Assembly: GCF_011393025.1 (NCBI RefSeq)
Contig: NZ_JAAOEO010000016.1
Span: 29,671-93,670, forward strand
DNA from: Neobacillus terrae
Lineage (GTDB): Bacteria > Bacillota > Bacilli > Bacillales > Cytobacillaceae
Length of the DNA: 64,000 nucleotides
Reading direction: 5' to 3'
Shown here: in pieces, positions 25,044-33,722 of the stretch
How the letters are laid out: each line of letters opens with the position of its first letter
Numbering within the stretch: the stretch's first letter is position 1
Notes under the pieces: model-generated
The model's database searches: none
Told to the model about the DNA's origin: nothing
The model's input: the letters and a program-made list of their open reading frames with translations, nothing else
Position numbers and translations under genes: made by a program

Positions 25044-26582
25044 ATGAAACTTAAAAAATTTATCGACCCGCTTCCCATTCCACGAGTTCTAAAGCCACAA
25101 ATGAAGGCCAAGGATTATACCTATTATGAAGTTGTAATGAATGAGGCAATTCACCAGTTTCACAGTGATCTTGCTCCAACAATGATTTGGGGCTATGAAG
25201 GCATCTACCCAGGGCCTACAGTTGAGGCAGAAATGGGAGAAAGGGTTTACTTCAAGTGGAAAAACCATCTGCCATCCAGGCACTTTCTGCCTTTGGACAA
25301 AACGGTTCACGGCGCACATCCCGATACTCCAGAGGTCAGAACCGTTGTCCATCTGCATGGAGGAAGGACAGAGCCTGACAGTGATGGATATCCAGACGCC
25401 TGGTTTACCAGCAGCTATAAGGAGACAGGGCCCTTATTTAGAAAAAAGATCTATGAATACAGCAATCTTCAATCATCACGCTGCCTCTGGTATCATGACC
25501 ATGCCATTGGAATTACAAGACTTAATATATATGCAGGCCTGGCTGGTTTTTATCTAATTAGAGATTCCTTTGAGAAATCACTAAATCTTCCTTCGGGCCA
25601 ATTTGAAATACCCTTAATGATTCAGGATAAGTCCTTCCTGGAGGATGGGGCGTTATTCTATCCTGATGTCAGCAAGGATAATCCTAGTAAAATTAAACCC
25701 TCAATCGTTCCGGAGTTTTTTGGAGACACCATTGTAGTGAACGGAAAAGTTTGGCCGTTTCTGGAGGTAGAACCGAGGTGCTATCGCTTTCGAGTTCTAA
25801 ATGCTTCAAACTCACGTTTTTTTCGCCTTTACCTTGAGCCCTATCAATATATGTATCAGATAGGCACAGACAGCGGGTTTATGGAAAAGCCAATCTCCAT
25901 TCAAACGATTACCTTGGCACCTGCTGAGCGGGCTGATATTATTGTAGATTTTTCAAATTCAGCAGGAAAAACCATCAATTTGAAAAACAACGCCCCTGCA
26001 GGTTTTCCATCGGGCAAGCCTCCCGAACCGGAGACTACTGGCAGTGTTATGCAATTCCGGGTTACAAAGCCCCTTTCTGAAAAGAATCACAGTGTAATTC
26101 CGCCAGTTCTAAGTAAGATTCATTGGCTCACTGAACAATCCGTGAATGATGTGCGCTATTTGGAGCTCGGTGAAACAAAGGATCAGTTTGGAAGAAAGCT
26201 CATGCTGCTGGACAATAAAAAATGGGATTCCCCTATTTCAGAGAATCCCATTGCAGGAACAGTAGAAATTTGGAACTTAATTAATACAACTCAGGATGAC
26301 CATCCCATTCATCTGCACCTGGTACAATTTCAGATTCTGGATAGACGGCCGTTTGATGTAAAAAATTTCAAGAACACTGGTAAGATAAAATATACCGGAA
26401 GTCCCATTTCACCAAAGCGCCAGGAAAAAGGCTGGAAGGATGTGGCACAATCACCTCCGGGGATGGTAACAAGAATCATTGTCCCTTTTTTTCCTTATAC
26501 CGGTTTATATGTATGGCATTGCCATATGCTCGAACATGAAGACTATGAAATGATGAGACCTTATCAAGTATTGCCACCTTAG
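25044..26582 (+). CDS. cotA: CotA-type multicopper oxidase (spore coat laccase)
   Basis: The 512-residue three-cupredoxin laccase keeps all copper-binding motifs: TVVHLHGGRTEPDSDG, CLWYHDHAIGITRLN, DDHPIHLHLVQFQIL and the type 1 site YVWHCHMLEHEDYEMM. The length (B. subtilis CotA has 513) and the start (LKKFIDPLPIP) agree with CotA. It has no signal peptide, as expected for a coat protein assembled in the mother cell. AAAGGAG precedes the ATG. A SigK promoter would be expected; CATAAAATT at 24965 is a weak -10 candidate. The TAG stop is the first base triplet of a dispersed repeat. Confidence 0.93.
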   Translation: MKLKKFIDPLPIPRVLKPQMKAKDYTYYEVVMNEAIHQFHSDLAPTMIWGYEGIYPGPTVEAEMGERVYFKWKNHLPSRHFLPLDKTVHGAHPDTPEVRTVVHLHGGRTEPDSDGYPDAWFTSSYKETGPLFRKKIYEYSNLQSSRCLWYHDHAIGITRLNIYAGLAGFYLIRDSFEKSLNLPSGQFEIPLMIQDKSFLEDGALFYPDVSKDNPSKIKPSIVPEFFGDTIVVNGKVWPFLEVEPRCYRFRVLNASNSRFFRLYLEPYQYMYQIGTDSGFMEKPISIQTITLAPAERADIIVDFSNSAGKTINLKNNAPAGFPSGKPPEPETTGSVMQFRVTKPLSEKNHSVIPPVLSKIHWLTEQSVNDVRYLELGETKDQFGRKLMLLDNKKWDSPISENPIAGTVEIWNLINTTQDDHPIHLHLVQFQILDRRPFDVKNFKNTGKIKYTGSPISPKRQEKGWKDVAQSPPGMVTRIIVPFFPYTGLYVWHCHMLEHEDYEMMRPYQVLPP

Positions 26583-26702
26583 AAAAACTTGGCATCCTTA
26601 AGTCATTTAGACCGAAGACCTTCGTGTTATGCCATAGCTGACGAAACCTTCCTTGTCCTGTCTGCCATGCGTTCAGAATTAATCAATATTAATATCTAAC
26701 AA
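26579..26702 (+). repeat. Double-hairpin dispersed repeat, copy 1
   Basis: It begins with the cotA stop codon (TAGAAAAACTTGGCATCC) and contains the ATGCGTTCAGAATTAAT segment and a divergent end. It is the most degenerate of four copies. The others are at 46550, 49321 and 55695. Confidence 0.55.
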
Positions 26703-26704
26703 GT

Positions 26705-26733
26705 AAAGGGCTGTACTGAACGGCCCTTTTGAT
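26705..26733. terminator. Terminator between cotA and the RsbR-like gene
   Basis: AAAGGGC and GCCCTTT pair around an 11-base loop and are followed by TGATTTTAG on the + strand. The convergent gene ends just beyond. Confidence 0.6.
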
Positions 26734-26734
26734 T

Positions 26735-27562
26735 TTAGTATAGGTTTATAGTTTTCAGGGCTTGTTCCAAAGAATGAAAGCATTGGACATTAGAAAGGGA
26801 AATTCCCAGCTCGGCAAAAGTTTTGCTTATACTTGCACTCATTCCAGTCACCAGTGGTGTTACACCCAACAGATTTAGTGACCGGATTAGTTTATATAGA
26901 ACTTCAATACCAACCAAATCAACCTCGTATACACCTGAAAGATCGATAACAAGTGTTTCAAACCGATTTTTCACACAAGCTTCTAATGTGTCCTGGATAA
27001 TGGTTTCAGAACGGATTTCATTAATCTCACCAATGAGCGGCAAAACCGCTGTCGCTTTTGAGATAGGTACAATCGGAACAGATATTTTGAGATAAAGCTG
27101 TTCCGATTTTTCCAGCAAATATTCCGCATTCTGTGTAAAGGCATTGCTGAACCCGTATACAAACAAATTAAAAATATGGTCGATATCCGCTATCATTTCA
27201 ACCAACATTTCAAAGGAAATTTTCATGTTCCTAGTTTCACGTTGGATAAAAAACAAAATTGCTTTTTTATATATAGAAACAGACAATAGAGAAGGACCGA
27301 GTTCTCCGTTATTTTCAATGGATAATTTCCCTATTGCTTCTCCCCAGGCTGATGCCCTGTTTAAAACATTGCCTCCCTGTAATCCTTCGGCAATTATATG
27401 TACGCATTGAAGAAATATATTGAAAGTCTGTTCTTCTTCCTCTTTATTTTTAAACTGATAGTGGAATTCCTTGAGCATACCATCAATCATTCCGCGTGCA
27501 ATTTCCTCTGATTGAAAATACATTCTTTTACTAAATTCCTTCTTTAGCTCGCCAAGTTTCAT
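26735..27562 (-). CDS. RsbR-like STAS protein
   Basis: The 275-residue protein has a helical N-terminal sensor domain (about 1-150) and a C-terminal STAS domain (about 160-275: SVPIVPISKATAVLPLIGEI, TLVIDLSGVYEVDLVGIEVLY). RsbR proteins form the stressosome that controls SigB activation. In RsbRA the STAS domain has two phosphorylated threonines, one after PLIG and one in the VDT segment. Here those places read GEINEIRS and VDLVG, so neither threonine is evident. It may be a non-phosphorylatable stressosome member or a different regulator. The ATG at 27562 follows AGGGTGAAG. Confidence 0.75.
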   Translation of the reverse strand: MKLGELKKEFSKRMYFQSEEIARGMIDGMLKEFHYQFKNKEEEEQTFNIFLQCVHIIAEGLQGGNVLNRASAWGEAIGKLSIENNGELGPSLLSVSIYKKAILFFIQRETRNMKISFEMLVEMIADIDHIFNLFVYGFSNAFTQNAEYLLEKSEQLYLKISVPIVPISKATAVLPLIGEINEIRSETIIQDTLEACVKNRFETLVIDLSGVYEVDLVGIEVLYKLIRSLNLLGVTPLVTGMSASISKTFAELGISLSNVQCFHSLEQALKTINLY

Positions 27563-27809
27563 CTTCTTCACCCTAAATAGTGATTTTCTACTATTATATC
27601 AGAGATTACGAAATATTTAAAAAATTAAAGTCTATTTTAATTGACACAAAACAAGGTTTTCACTATGATAGATTGTTGTATTATACAATTAAACCCTCAA
27701 AACATTTACTGAATCTGACAGACAAGCTATGGAGATAGTAAAACGGTATAGATATCATCGAATAGACTTTTTACCATAAATGCCCTCACCTTAGAAAAGG
27801 ATGAATAAT

Positions 27810-29180
27810 ATGAAAAAAACCAGAGCTTTATTTTTAACTGCTGTTGCTAGCGGTACGATGCTTAATCCCTTAAACTCTTCTATGATTTCACTGGCTTTGC
27901 ACAGTATTCAGAAGGATTTTCATCTCTCCTTTACTACCGTCTCCTGGCTGATTTCTTCTTTTTATCTGGCCAGTGCTGTAGCCCAGCCTGTTACAGGTAA
28001 AATTGGAGACCTTTTAGGCCGGAAAAGAACATTTTTAGCAGGACTGCTGTTAGTAGCCATATCAGCCATTGGAGCTCCTCTTTCCTCCACTTTCTTGATG
28101 CTGATTATCATGCGGCTTTTTCAGTCAATCGGAAGCAGTGCAATCTATCCATCTGGAATGGCGCTTATCAGGGACAATATCCGTGAACGCCAGGCTTCTG
28201 CGCTAGCCGTTCTTTCCATTTTTGCTTCCGCTATGACAGCTTTAGGACCTACAGTTGGCGGATTTTTGATAGTCCTCGGAGATTGGCCTGCTATATTCTG
28301 GGTAAACTTCCCTTTCATAGTTATTAGCTTTATTTTAGGAATGTACATGTTCCCATCCGATTCGAAAAAAGAAAATACCAGCCTGAAGGAATTCCTCGGT
28401 AAGCTGGATATGCCTGGAATTGGCTTGTTTGCGGCCGGCATGGTGCTGCTGCTATGGTTCCTGCTCTCCTTCAAAACGAAAATCCATTATGCCTCCGGGA
28501 TAGGCGGTATCCTTCTATTGGGCCTATTTGTCTGGCGTGAACTTAAGATTAAAGCCCCCTTTATTGATATAAGGTTATTTAAGGCCCATCCGAAGCTTTC
28601 ATGGGTTTATCTGCAATTTATCGTTCTCAATATTTTCTTCTATTGCCTGTTTTTCGGTCTTCCAAGCTACTTTCAGGATGGAATGGGTTTAAGTGTGAGG
28701 ACAAGCGGTCTTCTTATGCTGTTTATGTCTGGTGTCAGTATCATCATTTCAACAATAACTGGTAAGTGGGTGGACAAATCCGGAGTACGGCAGCCAGTTC
28801 TGGCATTTGCCTTTCTATCTCTCGCAGGAGCTGTCTTATTTACTCTTTTCTTTGTAGACGCACCTTACTGGCGGATGGGAGTCATACTTTCTCTGCTGGG
28901 GCTAAGCTACGGGATTGGGAATGTTGTTCTTCAGGCCGCGATGCTGGAAGCAAGTCCTCGTACTATTATTGGAACAACCTCAGGACTCTTCCAAACCTGC
29001 CGCTATCTGGGATCCATACTTTCTTCTATTGTTCTTGGGATTGTTTTTGGAAAAGAAATATCCGGCTGGCATATGGAGGTTCTTGGAATGGTGCTGATTA
29101 CGATCTCAGCTTTAAGCATTATAATGAGCTTGCGTTTTGCCAAGTCAGAATCCGATGACAAACGAAGTGTTTTAAGATAA
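27810..29180 (+). CDS. MFS drug-type exporter (DHA2/EmrB-like)
   Basis: The 456-residue protein has the MFS loop motif GKIGDLLGRKRTF after the second helix and motif C-like SAMTALGPTVGGFL. About 14 hydrophobic segments are visible, as in DHA2 proton-driven multidrug exporters. I chose the ATG at 27810, 8 bases after AAAAGG; the ATG at 27801 touches that site. No regulator gene of the TetR or MarR type adjoins it, so the substrate is open. Confidence 0.85.
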   Translation: MKKTRALFLTAVASGTMLNPLNSSMISLALHSIQKDFHLSFTTVSWLISSFYLASAVAQPVTGKIGDLLGRKRTFLAGLLLVAISAIGAPLSSTFLMLIIMRLFQSIGSSAIYPSGMALIRDNIRERQASALAVLSIFASAMTALGPTVGGFLIVLGDWPAIFWVNFPFIVISFILGMYMFPSDSKKENTSLKEFLGKLDMPGIGLFAAGMVLLLWFLLSFKTKIHYASGIGGILLLGLFVWRELKIKAPFIDIRLFKAHPKLSWVYLQFIVLNIFFYCLFFGLPSYFQDGMGLSVRTSGLLMLFMSGVSIIISTITGKWVDKSGVRQPVLAFAFLSLAGAVLFTLFFVDAPYWRMGVILSLLGLSYGIGNVVLQAAMLEASPRTIIGTTSGLFQTCRYLGSILSSIVLGIVFGKEISGWHMEVLGMVLITISALSIIMSLRFAKSESDDKRSVLR

Positions 29181-29186
29181 ATAGAT

Positions 29187-29230
29187 ATGGAAGGACAAAA
29201 TCATTTGTATTGTGTCCTTTTATATTTTTT
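29187..29230 (+). terminator. Terminator of the MFS gene
   Basis: AAGGACA and TGTCCTT pair around an A/T-rich loop, followed by TTATATTTTTTT. Confidence 0.65.
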
Positions 29231-29308
29231 TACCTCATATTTTTATTTGGATAACCAGTGTGTTACTATTTTGATATTAATCATTCATTTTTAAAGGGGA
29301 AAAAGTGC

Positions 29309-30352
29309 TTGGAACAAAATAAAAAAAGATATTCAAAAAGGTTATCTGTCTTCCTTGTTATTGGCTTGCTATTCCTGATTACTCTCTTTATCCCAACTCC
29401 CTATTATCTCTATCAGCCTGGCTCTGTAGAAGAACTTTCCTCGAAGGTAAGTGTTGAGAACGGCCATAAATCGCATAATGGGAAGTTTTACTTAACAACC
29501 ATCCTTTCAATTAAAGCGAGCAATATATATTATTTGATATATGGAAAGTTTGCCCCTCATACTCAAATTATGAAGGAAGAAGAAGTAAAAGGAGATATGT
29601 CTGAAAGTGAATATAACAGTCTTTTAACTCATATGATGAAAACCTCGCAGGAAAGCGCGATGGCTTCAGGACTAAGAGCCGCTGGTGAAAAGGTCGATAT
29701 TCAGCAAAAAGGCGTATTTATTTCAAATATTTTACCAGAATCAAAAGCAAAAGGTGTTCTTCAGGTAGGAGATGTGGTTACCTCCATTGATGGAGTCCCT
29801 ACTAAAAACACTACCGACTTTAAAAAATATTTATCAGGTAAACCAAAGGGAACATCAGTAACCATTCAGTCGGTTCGAAAAGGCAAGCTGCATACGAATA
29901 AAATCAAACTGATTGAGATCGATAAAAAAACAAAAACAGCGGGTCTTGGGATCTATCCTGAAGACGAAATTGCTGTTAAAACGCCAAGGAAGGTTACCTT
30001 CCATACGGAAGATATTGGCGGCCCCTCTGCCGGACTGATGTTTTCTCTTGAAATATTAAGTCAGGTACTCCCTGAGGATTTAAAAAAGGGTTATAAAATA
30101 GCTGGAACCGGCACAATGGACCTGGAAGGAAATGTGGGTCAGATCGGCGGAATCAGGGATAAAATTGTTGCCGCCCATAATGAAAATGTAGATATCTTCT
30201 TCTGCCCTGCTGACCAGGGTCCCGATGATACAAACCAAAAAGAAGTTAAAGACGAGGCCAAAAAGCTTGGATATAAAGATATTAAAATCGTACCTGTAAA
30301 AACCCTTGAAGATGCAGAAATATATTTAAATCATCTAAAACCTAAAAAATAG
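29309..30352 (+). CDS. SepM/YlbL-family membrane-bound PDZ-Lon protease
   Basis: The 347-residue protein has an N-terminal membrane anchor (about 12-32, LSVFLVIGLLFLITLFIP) and an outward PDZ domain (about 130-200, KGVLQVGDVVTSIDG). The S16 Lon-type protease domain has the Ser-Lys dyad (DIGGPSAGLMFSLE, Ser near 240; GGIRDKIVAA, Lys near 285). The family cleaves extracytoplasmic peptides (SepM in streptococci). The start is the TTG at 29309 with AAGGGG nine bases upstream; a longer frame to 29258 lacks a site. In B. subtilis ylbL lies in another neighbourhood, and this may be a second copy in the genome. Confidence 0.85.
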   Translation: MEQNKKRYSKRLSVFLVIGLLFLITLFIPTPYYLYQPGSVEELSSKVSVENGHKSHNGKFYLTTILSIKASNIYYLIYGKFAPHTQIMKEEEVKGDMSESEYNSLLTHMMKTSQESAMASGLRAAGEKVDIQQKGVFISNILPESKAKGVLQVGDVVTSIDGVPTKNTTDFKKYLSGKPKGTSVTIQSVRKGKLHTNKIKLIEIDKKTKTAGLGIYPEDEIAVKTPRKVTFHTEDIGGPSAGLMFSLEILSQVLPEDLKKGYKIAGTGTMDLEGNVGQIGGIRDKIVAAHNENVDIFFCPADQGPDDTNQKEVKDEAKKLGYKDIKIVPVKTLEDAEIYLNHLKPKK

Positions 30353-30357
30353 ATGGT

Positions 30358-30395
30358 TAGGCAGGCCTGTGACATCCAGGTCTGCCTTTTTGTTT
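30358..30395 (+). terminator. Terminator of the SepM-like gene
   Basis: AGGCAGGCCTG and CAGGTCTGCCT pair with one wobble, followed by TTTTTGTTT. Confidence 0.85.
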
Positions 30396-30600
30396 CCCTA
30401 TTGGAGAAAAGAGATTTTATTCCTCTTTGCCTAAAAAAGAATTGGAGGAATTTCGACAGCTTTTTACATAACCTGACAGCTAAAAAAGGGGAAATCCCTC
30501 GCTTGCTTATGTTAACTTTCTTTTTTTGACAAGAATTGTTAACAAAAGTCGTAATTTTTCAATTTCTTTCAGTCATATTCTCGGTTACTATTAATTTAAA

Positions 30601-30616
30601 TAGAAAGCGCTTTTGC
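30601..30616. promoter_or_regulatory. cre-like palindrome upstream of the SigH-like gene
   Basis: GAAAGCGCTTTT has the palindromic core AAAGCGCTTT typical of CcpA catabolite-response elements, though the outer TG/CA positions do not fit. It lies about 30 bases upstream of the start codon. Confidence 0.4.
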
Positions 30617-30642
30617 GGCAAAACCCAAGCGGAGGGATAAAT

Positions 30643-31302
30643 GTGAGTACACTCATCGAAGAAAGACTGGTTGAAGAATATACATTATCGGAAGATGAAT
30701 TACTGGTTTTTAGAGTACATAGCGGAGACTCGGAAGCTACGGAGATACTGATTCATAAATATAGGAATTTTGTGCGTGCTAAGGCGAGTAAGTATTTTTT
30801 ATGCGGAGGAGATCGGGAAGATATTATACAGGAAGGCATGATTGGCCTCTATAAAGCTATCCGCGATTTTAGGGGAGACAAGCTCTATTCCTTTAGGGCT
30901 TTTGCCGAGCTGTGTATTACAAGGCAAATTATATCTGCTGTTAAATCCTCCACCAGAAAAAAACATATTCCCCTGAATTCGTATATTTCCCTGGATAAAC
31001 CAATCTATGAAGATGATTCAGCCCATACGCTTATTGATGTATTGAGCGGGCCCGAAGCACTTGATCCGGCTGAGCTTTTTATTGACCAGGAAGTTAGTTC
31101 CGACTTTGAGCAGAGAATATCCGAGAAATTAAGTGATTTGGAAAAGCAGGTTTTATCCCTGTACATTGCAGGACATTCTTATGTAGAGATTTCCGAGGAA
31201 CTGGATAAGCATACGAAATCTATCGACAATGCCTTGCAGCGTATCAAAAGAAAGCTGGAAAGACATTTTAGCATCAGCGATCTTTATCCCTCTGCAAGAT
31301 AA
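30643..31302 (+). CDS. SigH-like RNA polymerase sigma factor
   Basis: The 219-residue sigma-70 factor closely resembles Bacillus SigH through regions 2 and 4. Region 2 reads KYRNFVRAKASKYFLCGGDR, EDIIQEGMIGLYKAIRDF and ELCITRQIISAVKSSTRKKH. Region 4 reads LSDLEKQVLSLYIAG and TKSIDNALQRIKRKLE. The canonical sigH lies in the ribosomal-protein/secE cluster, which is not here, so this is probably a second SigH. The start is a GTG at 30643 with GGAGGG seven bases upstream. SigH itself drives early sporulation and competence genes; the promoter choice of this paralogue is unknown. Confidence 0.85.
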   Translation: MSTLIEERLVEEYTLSEDELLVFRVHSGDSEATEILIHKYRNFVRAKASKYFLCGGDREDIIQEGMIGLYKAIRDFRGDKLYSFRAFAELCITRQIISAVKSSTRKKHIPLNSYISLDKPIYEDDSAHTLIDVLSGPEALDPAELFIDQEVSSDFEQRISEKLSDLEKQVLSLYIAGHSYVEISEELDKHTKSIDNALQRIKRKLERHFSISDLYPSAR

Positions 31303-31313
31303 ACTGGCAATAA

Positions 31314-31342
31314 GAGGCAGGCTTAAAAGCCTGCTTTTTTGT
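31314..31342 (+). terminator. Terminator of the SigH-like gene
   Basis: GCAGGCTTAAAAGCCTGC (31317-31334) followed by TTTTTTG. Confidence 0.88.
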
Positions 31343-31400
31343 TTAGCTCCCCCTGTAAAGGGAATAAATTATTATTCACAAATTTAAAGGAGGATGCTTA

Positions 31401-31910
31401 ATGGCTACTAACACTAAGATGATGGGAATGGGTTCTTTGGCAATTGGAGCCGCAACGTATATTATGCAAAATAAAGACCTGCGGGACAAATTGATGGGAC
31501 AAGTTCAATCAATGATGCCTGGGAGCAAATCTTCTTCCAGCAGCAGTTCAGTGAATGAAACATCTACGATGGATGGAACGTCCACAATGAAAAGAACAAC
31601 TGCAACAGATCAAAAGTCAATGGGCAGCATTCTTGGGGCTTCAAAAGGAAAATTGCTAGGTTCTCTCGCTATGGGAGCTGCAGCATATTTAATGACTAAC
31701 AAACAAGCCCGACAAAAAGTAATCGGACAAATGGGAATGTCAAAATTCAGTTCTAGTGAATCTGCTGACACTAGCAGCACAGGCCACCCTGGCAGCGAAG
31801 TTTATAAAGACAGTCTGCCATCCACATCTGTTCCTAGTGGGGCATATGATGAGGAAATGTCCAAGTCCTCTTCCTTTGGAAAAGCTTCTTACAACGGAGA
31901 TATGGTATAA
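31401..31910 (+). CDS. Internally duplicated small protein, unknown
   Basis: The 169-residue protein has two copies of the same 24-residue helix: GSLAIGAATYIMQNKDLRDK (about 11-35) and GSLAMGAAAYLMTNKQARQK (about 87-110). They are separated by a Ser/Thr/Met-rich linker and followed by a Ser/Gly-rich tail. The Gly/Ala-rich part could be a membrane-inserting hairpin. I do not recognise a family with known function. AAAGGAGG precedes the ATG, and it has its own terminator, so it is surely expressed as a gene. Confidence 0.7.
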   Translation: MATNTKMMGMGSLAIGAATYIMQNKDLRDKLMGQVQSMMPGSKSSSSSSSVNETSTMDGTSTMKRTTATDQKSMGSILGASKGKLLGSLAMGAAAYLMTNKQARQKVIGQMGMSKFSSSESADTSSTGHPGSEVYKDSLPSTSVPSGAYDEEMSKSSSFGKASYNGDMV

Positions 31911-31919
31911 AAATAAAAT

Positions 31920-31950
31920 CAGGACCCCCAATCGGAGGGTCCTATTTTAT
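31920..31950 (+). terminator. Terminator of the duplicated-protein gene
   Basis: AGGACCC and GGGTCCT pair around nine bases, followed by ATTTTATT. Confidence 0.8.
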
Positions 31951-32236
31951 TGGTCTCTCTTTCATCAAAAGAATTTGCTGATAAGTCTTAAGATTGACTC
32001 GGACTTTTGTCTTCTTGTCTTGTCCAAATGGAACCCTCTATCAGACTCGCTCACGCTTTTTTAGCTTTCTCCTTCCCCTATCTGAATGGAATCAAATAAG
32101 GGGTGAACCATTTCAGTCCCTTTTTCCTTACACTTGCATCATCCCGTTTAATTTCTGACACTTTACCGTTTCCAACACTCCAGAATTTCCATGTATAAAT
32201 ACAAATAAACCAGCATGGTATTTTGACCAGCAGGAT
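31951..32236. other. Gene-free stretch, nothing recognised
   Basis: About 290 bases between a terminator and the HNH gene stop. I see no conserved open frame with a ribosome binding site, no tandem repeat and no clear hairpin. Confidence 0.5.
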
Positions 32237-32533
32237 TTATTTGTTTCGTTTTCGGTTTGACTTTTTTGTTTTAACCGATCGCGAGGCAGGCTGCTTTCGA
32301 ATCCATTTAATATACTTTTTAATTTCGTCATCATTTTTTAATAATGGAATCGTGTTTAGCCTTGCAGCAAGCTCTTTATTGGTATAAATAGCATGAATTT
32401 GTTTATGGCAGGCTTTGCAAAGAAGAGCAGTAGGCAAAAAGGTGCCTCCCTCTTCCTTTGGAGTTAAATGGTGGACCGTTAATTCTATTTCATCCCTTTC
32501 ACATAACTCGCAAATTCCCATTAACTTAGCCAT
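32237..32533 (-). CDS. HNH endonuclease-type protein
   Basis: The 98-residue protein has the HNH fold: CELCERD, then TVHHLTPKEEGGTF (first His pair), then LLCKACHKQIHAIYTN (CxxC and the last His). The tail is basic (KKSNRKRNK), fitting DNA contact. Stand-alone HNH proteins of this size are common in Bacillus with unknown biological role. GGGTG precedes the ATG with seven-base spacing. No intron or intein borders were seen around it. Confidence 0.75.
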   Translation of the reverse strand: MAKLMGICELCERDEIELTVHHLTPKEEGGTFLPTALLCKACHKQIHAIYTNKELAARLNTIPLLKNDDEIKKYIKWIRKQPASRSVKTKKSNRKRNK

Positions 32534-32553
32534 TCAATAGCACCCACAACTTT

Positions 32554-32645
32554 TTTCGTTCCCGTATTTCTTCCCCTCTAGGGATTTCGGTCACGTAACT
32601 CTCCCTTTCGTTCCCAGTTTTCCATCCTCTTTGGGTTTCGCTTTG
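32554..32645. repeat. Two-unit degenerate tandem repeat
   Basis: TTTCGTTCCC occurs at 32554 and 32606 (period 52), each followed by a TTCTTCCCC/TTCCATCC-like segment, CTCT, GGG and TTTCG. The stretch 32534-32767 otherwise holds nothing recognisable. Confidence 0.4.
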
Positions 32646-32767
32646 ACAATGGATTTGGATCGCTTAAAGTAGACTTAGGCTACTTTTTGAATTGGATTGG
32701 GAGCACTTTTTGTTTTATTCATTTCCCATAGAACCAAGATTTAATCCATAACAACAAATAAACACAA

Positions 32768-32793
32768 AACGCAATGGCGAGGCCATTGCGCGT
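32768..32793 (-). terminator. Terminator of fdhD
   Basis: CGCAATGGC and GCCATTGCG pair around a three-base loop. In the - strand transcript TTTTGTGTTT follows. Confidence 0.85.
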
Positions 32794-32799
32794 AGCTAA

Positions 32800-33624
32800 T
32801 TATTTCCCTGCTGCTGTTGAAAGGTTAACTCCTGAATGAATTATTCTTTCAGGATGTGTATACACATTCATTGATTCGTTCCGGATAAATCCGATAGCGG
32901 TGATACCCAGATGGTCCGCCAGGTTTAAGGCCAGTTCCGTCGGGGCAGATTTAGATAAAACTACTGCACAGCCGATTTTAGCCACTTTTAAAAGAATTTC
33001 TGAGGATATTCGTCCGCTAAAAACTATGAATTTATCATCAATTGAAATTTCATTTTTCAAACAATATCCGTAGATTTTATCAAGGGCATTATGCCTGCCA
33101 ATATCCATTCGCATTATGAGAGGACCGTCTTTATCGCATAACGCCGCATTATGGACACCGCCTGTCTGCTGAAAAACCTCAGCAGAATCCTGCATGTTTT
33201 TCATAAGACGGAAACAGTCATCTACACTTATTTTCACCTGGTTTTCTGTCATTTTCTTTGCGGTTAAGGCATCTGAGGCAAAAACAAACCCCTGCCTGCT
33301 GGCACCGCAGCAGGAGGTGAGATACCTTTTCCCCTGTAAATCCTGATAGTATGGATTTTGTCGGGAGGTTGTAACATGTACAAAACCTTCCTTTTCCTGA
33401 ATCCATATATCTTCTATATCCTCATGGCTCTTAATTACTCCCTCAGAGGCAAGGAAGCCCATTACCATGTCTTCTATATATTCAGGAGTACAGACCATTG
33501 TAACAAATTCTTGTCCATTTAATTTAACTGTAACTGTATATTCAGTAACGATGTGGTCCTCCACACGCTCGGCCTGGCCATTTCCAAAGCGAAGGATCTC
33601 GCGTTTTACTTCCACTGGTTCCAT
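32800..33624 (-). CDS. fdhD: Formate dehydrogenase sulfurtransferase FdhD
   Basis: The 274-residue protein transfers sulfur to the molybdenum cofactor of formate dehydrogenase. It has the cysteine loop LTSCCGASRQG (near residue 105) and family segments FQQTGGVHNAAL, DIGRHNALDKIYGYCL and FSGRISSEILLKVAKIG. I chose the ATG at 33622-33624 with GAGGGG nine bases upstream; the ATG three codons earlier touches that site. It lies just downstream of the formate dehydrogenase genes but behind a terminator, so it may be transcribed separately. Confidence 0.93.
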   Translation of the reverse strand: MEPVEVKREILRFGNGQAERVEDHIVTEYTVTVKLNGQEFVTMVCTPEYIEDMVMGFLASEGVIKSHEDIEDIWIQEKEGFVHVTTSRQNPYYQDLQGKRYLTSCCGASRQGFVFASDALTAKKMTENQVKISVDDCFRLMKNMQDSAEVFQQTGGVHNAALCDKDGPLIMRMDIGRHNALDKIYGYCLKNEISIDDKFIVFSGRISSEILLKVAKIGCAVVLSKSAPTELALNLADHLGITAIGFIRNESMNVYTHPERIIHSGVNLSTAAGK

Positions 33625-33689
33625 CCTAGCCATCCCCTCTGTTGATAAAATCTTCTATATTTCTAATATCCCAATCCACCAATATTTAA

Positions 33690-33718
33690 ACAGCCCCCGC
33701 CAATAAGGCAGGGGCTTA
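33690..33718 (-). terminator. Terminator after the DUF1641 gene
   Basis: AGCCCCCGCC and GGCAGGGGCT pair with one mismatch (33693-33716). On the - strand the stem is followed by TGTTTAAATATT. Confidence 0.75.
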
Positions 33719-33722
33719 ATGA

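Noticed and set aside
32237..32533. HNH gene as part of a mobile intron
   Set aside because: No intron borders, split host gene or reverse transcriptase are visible.
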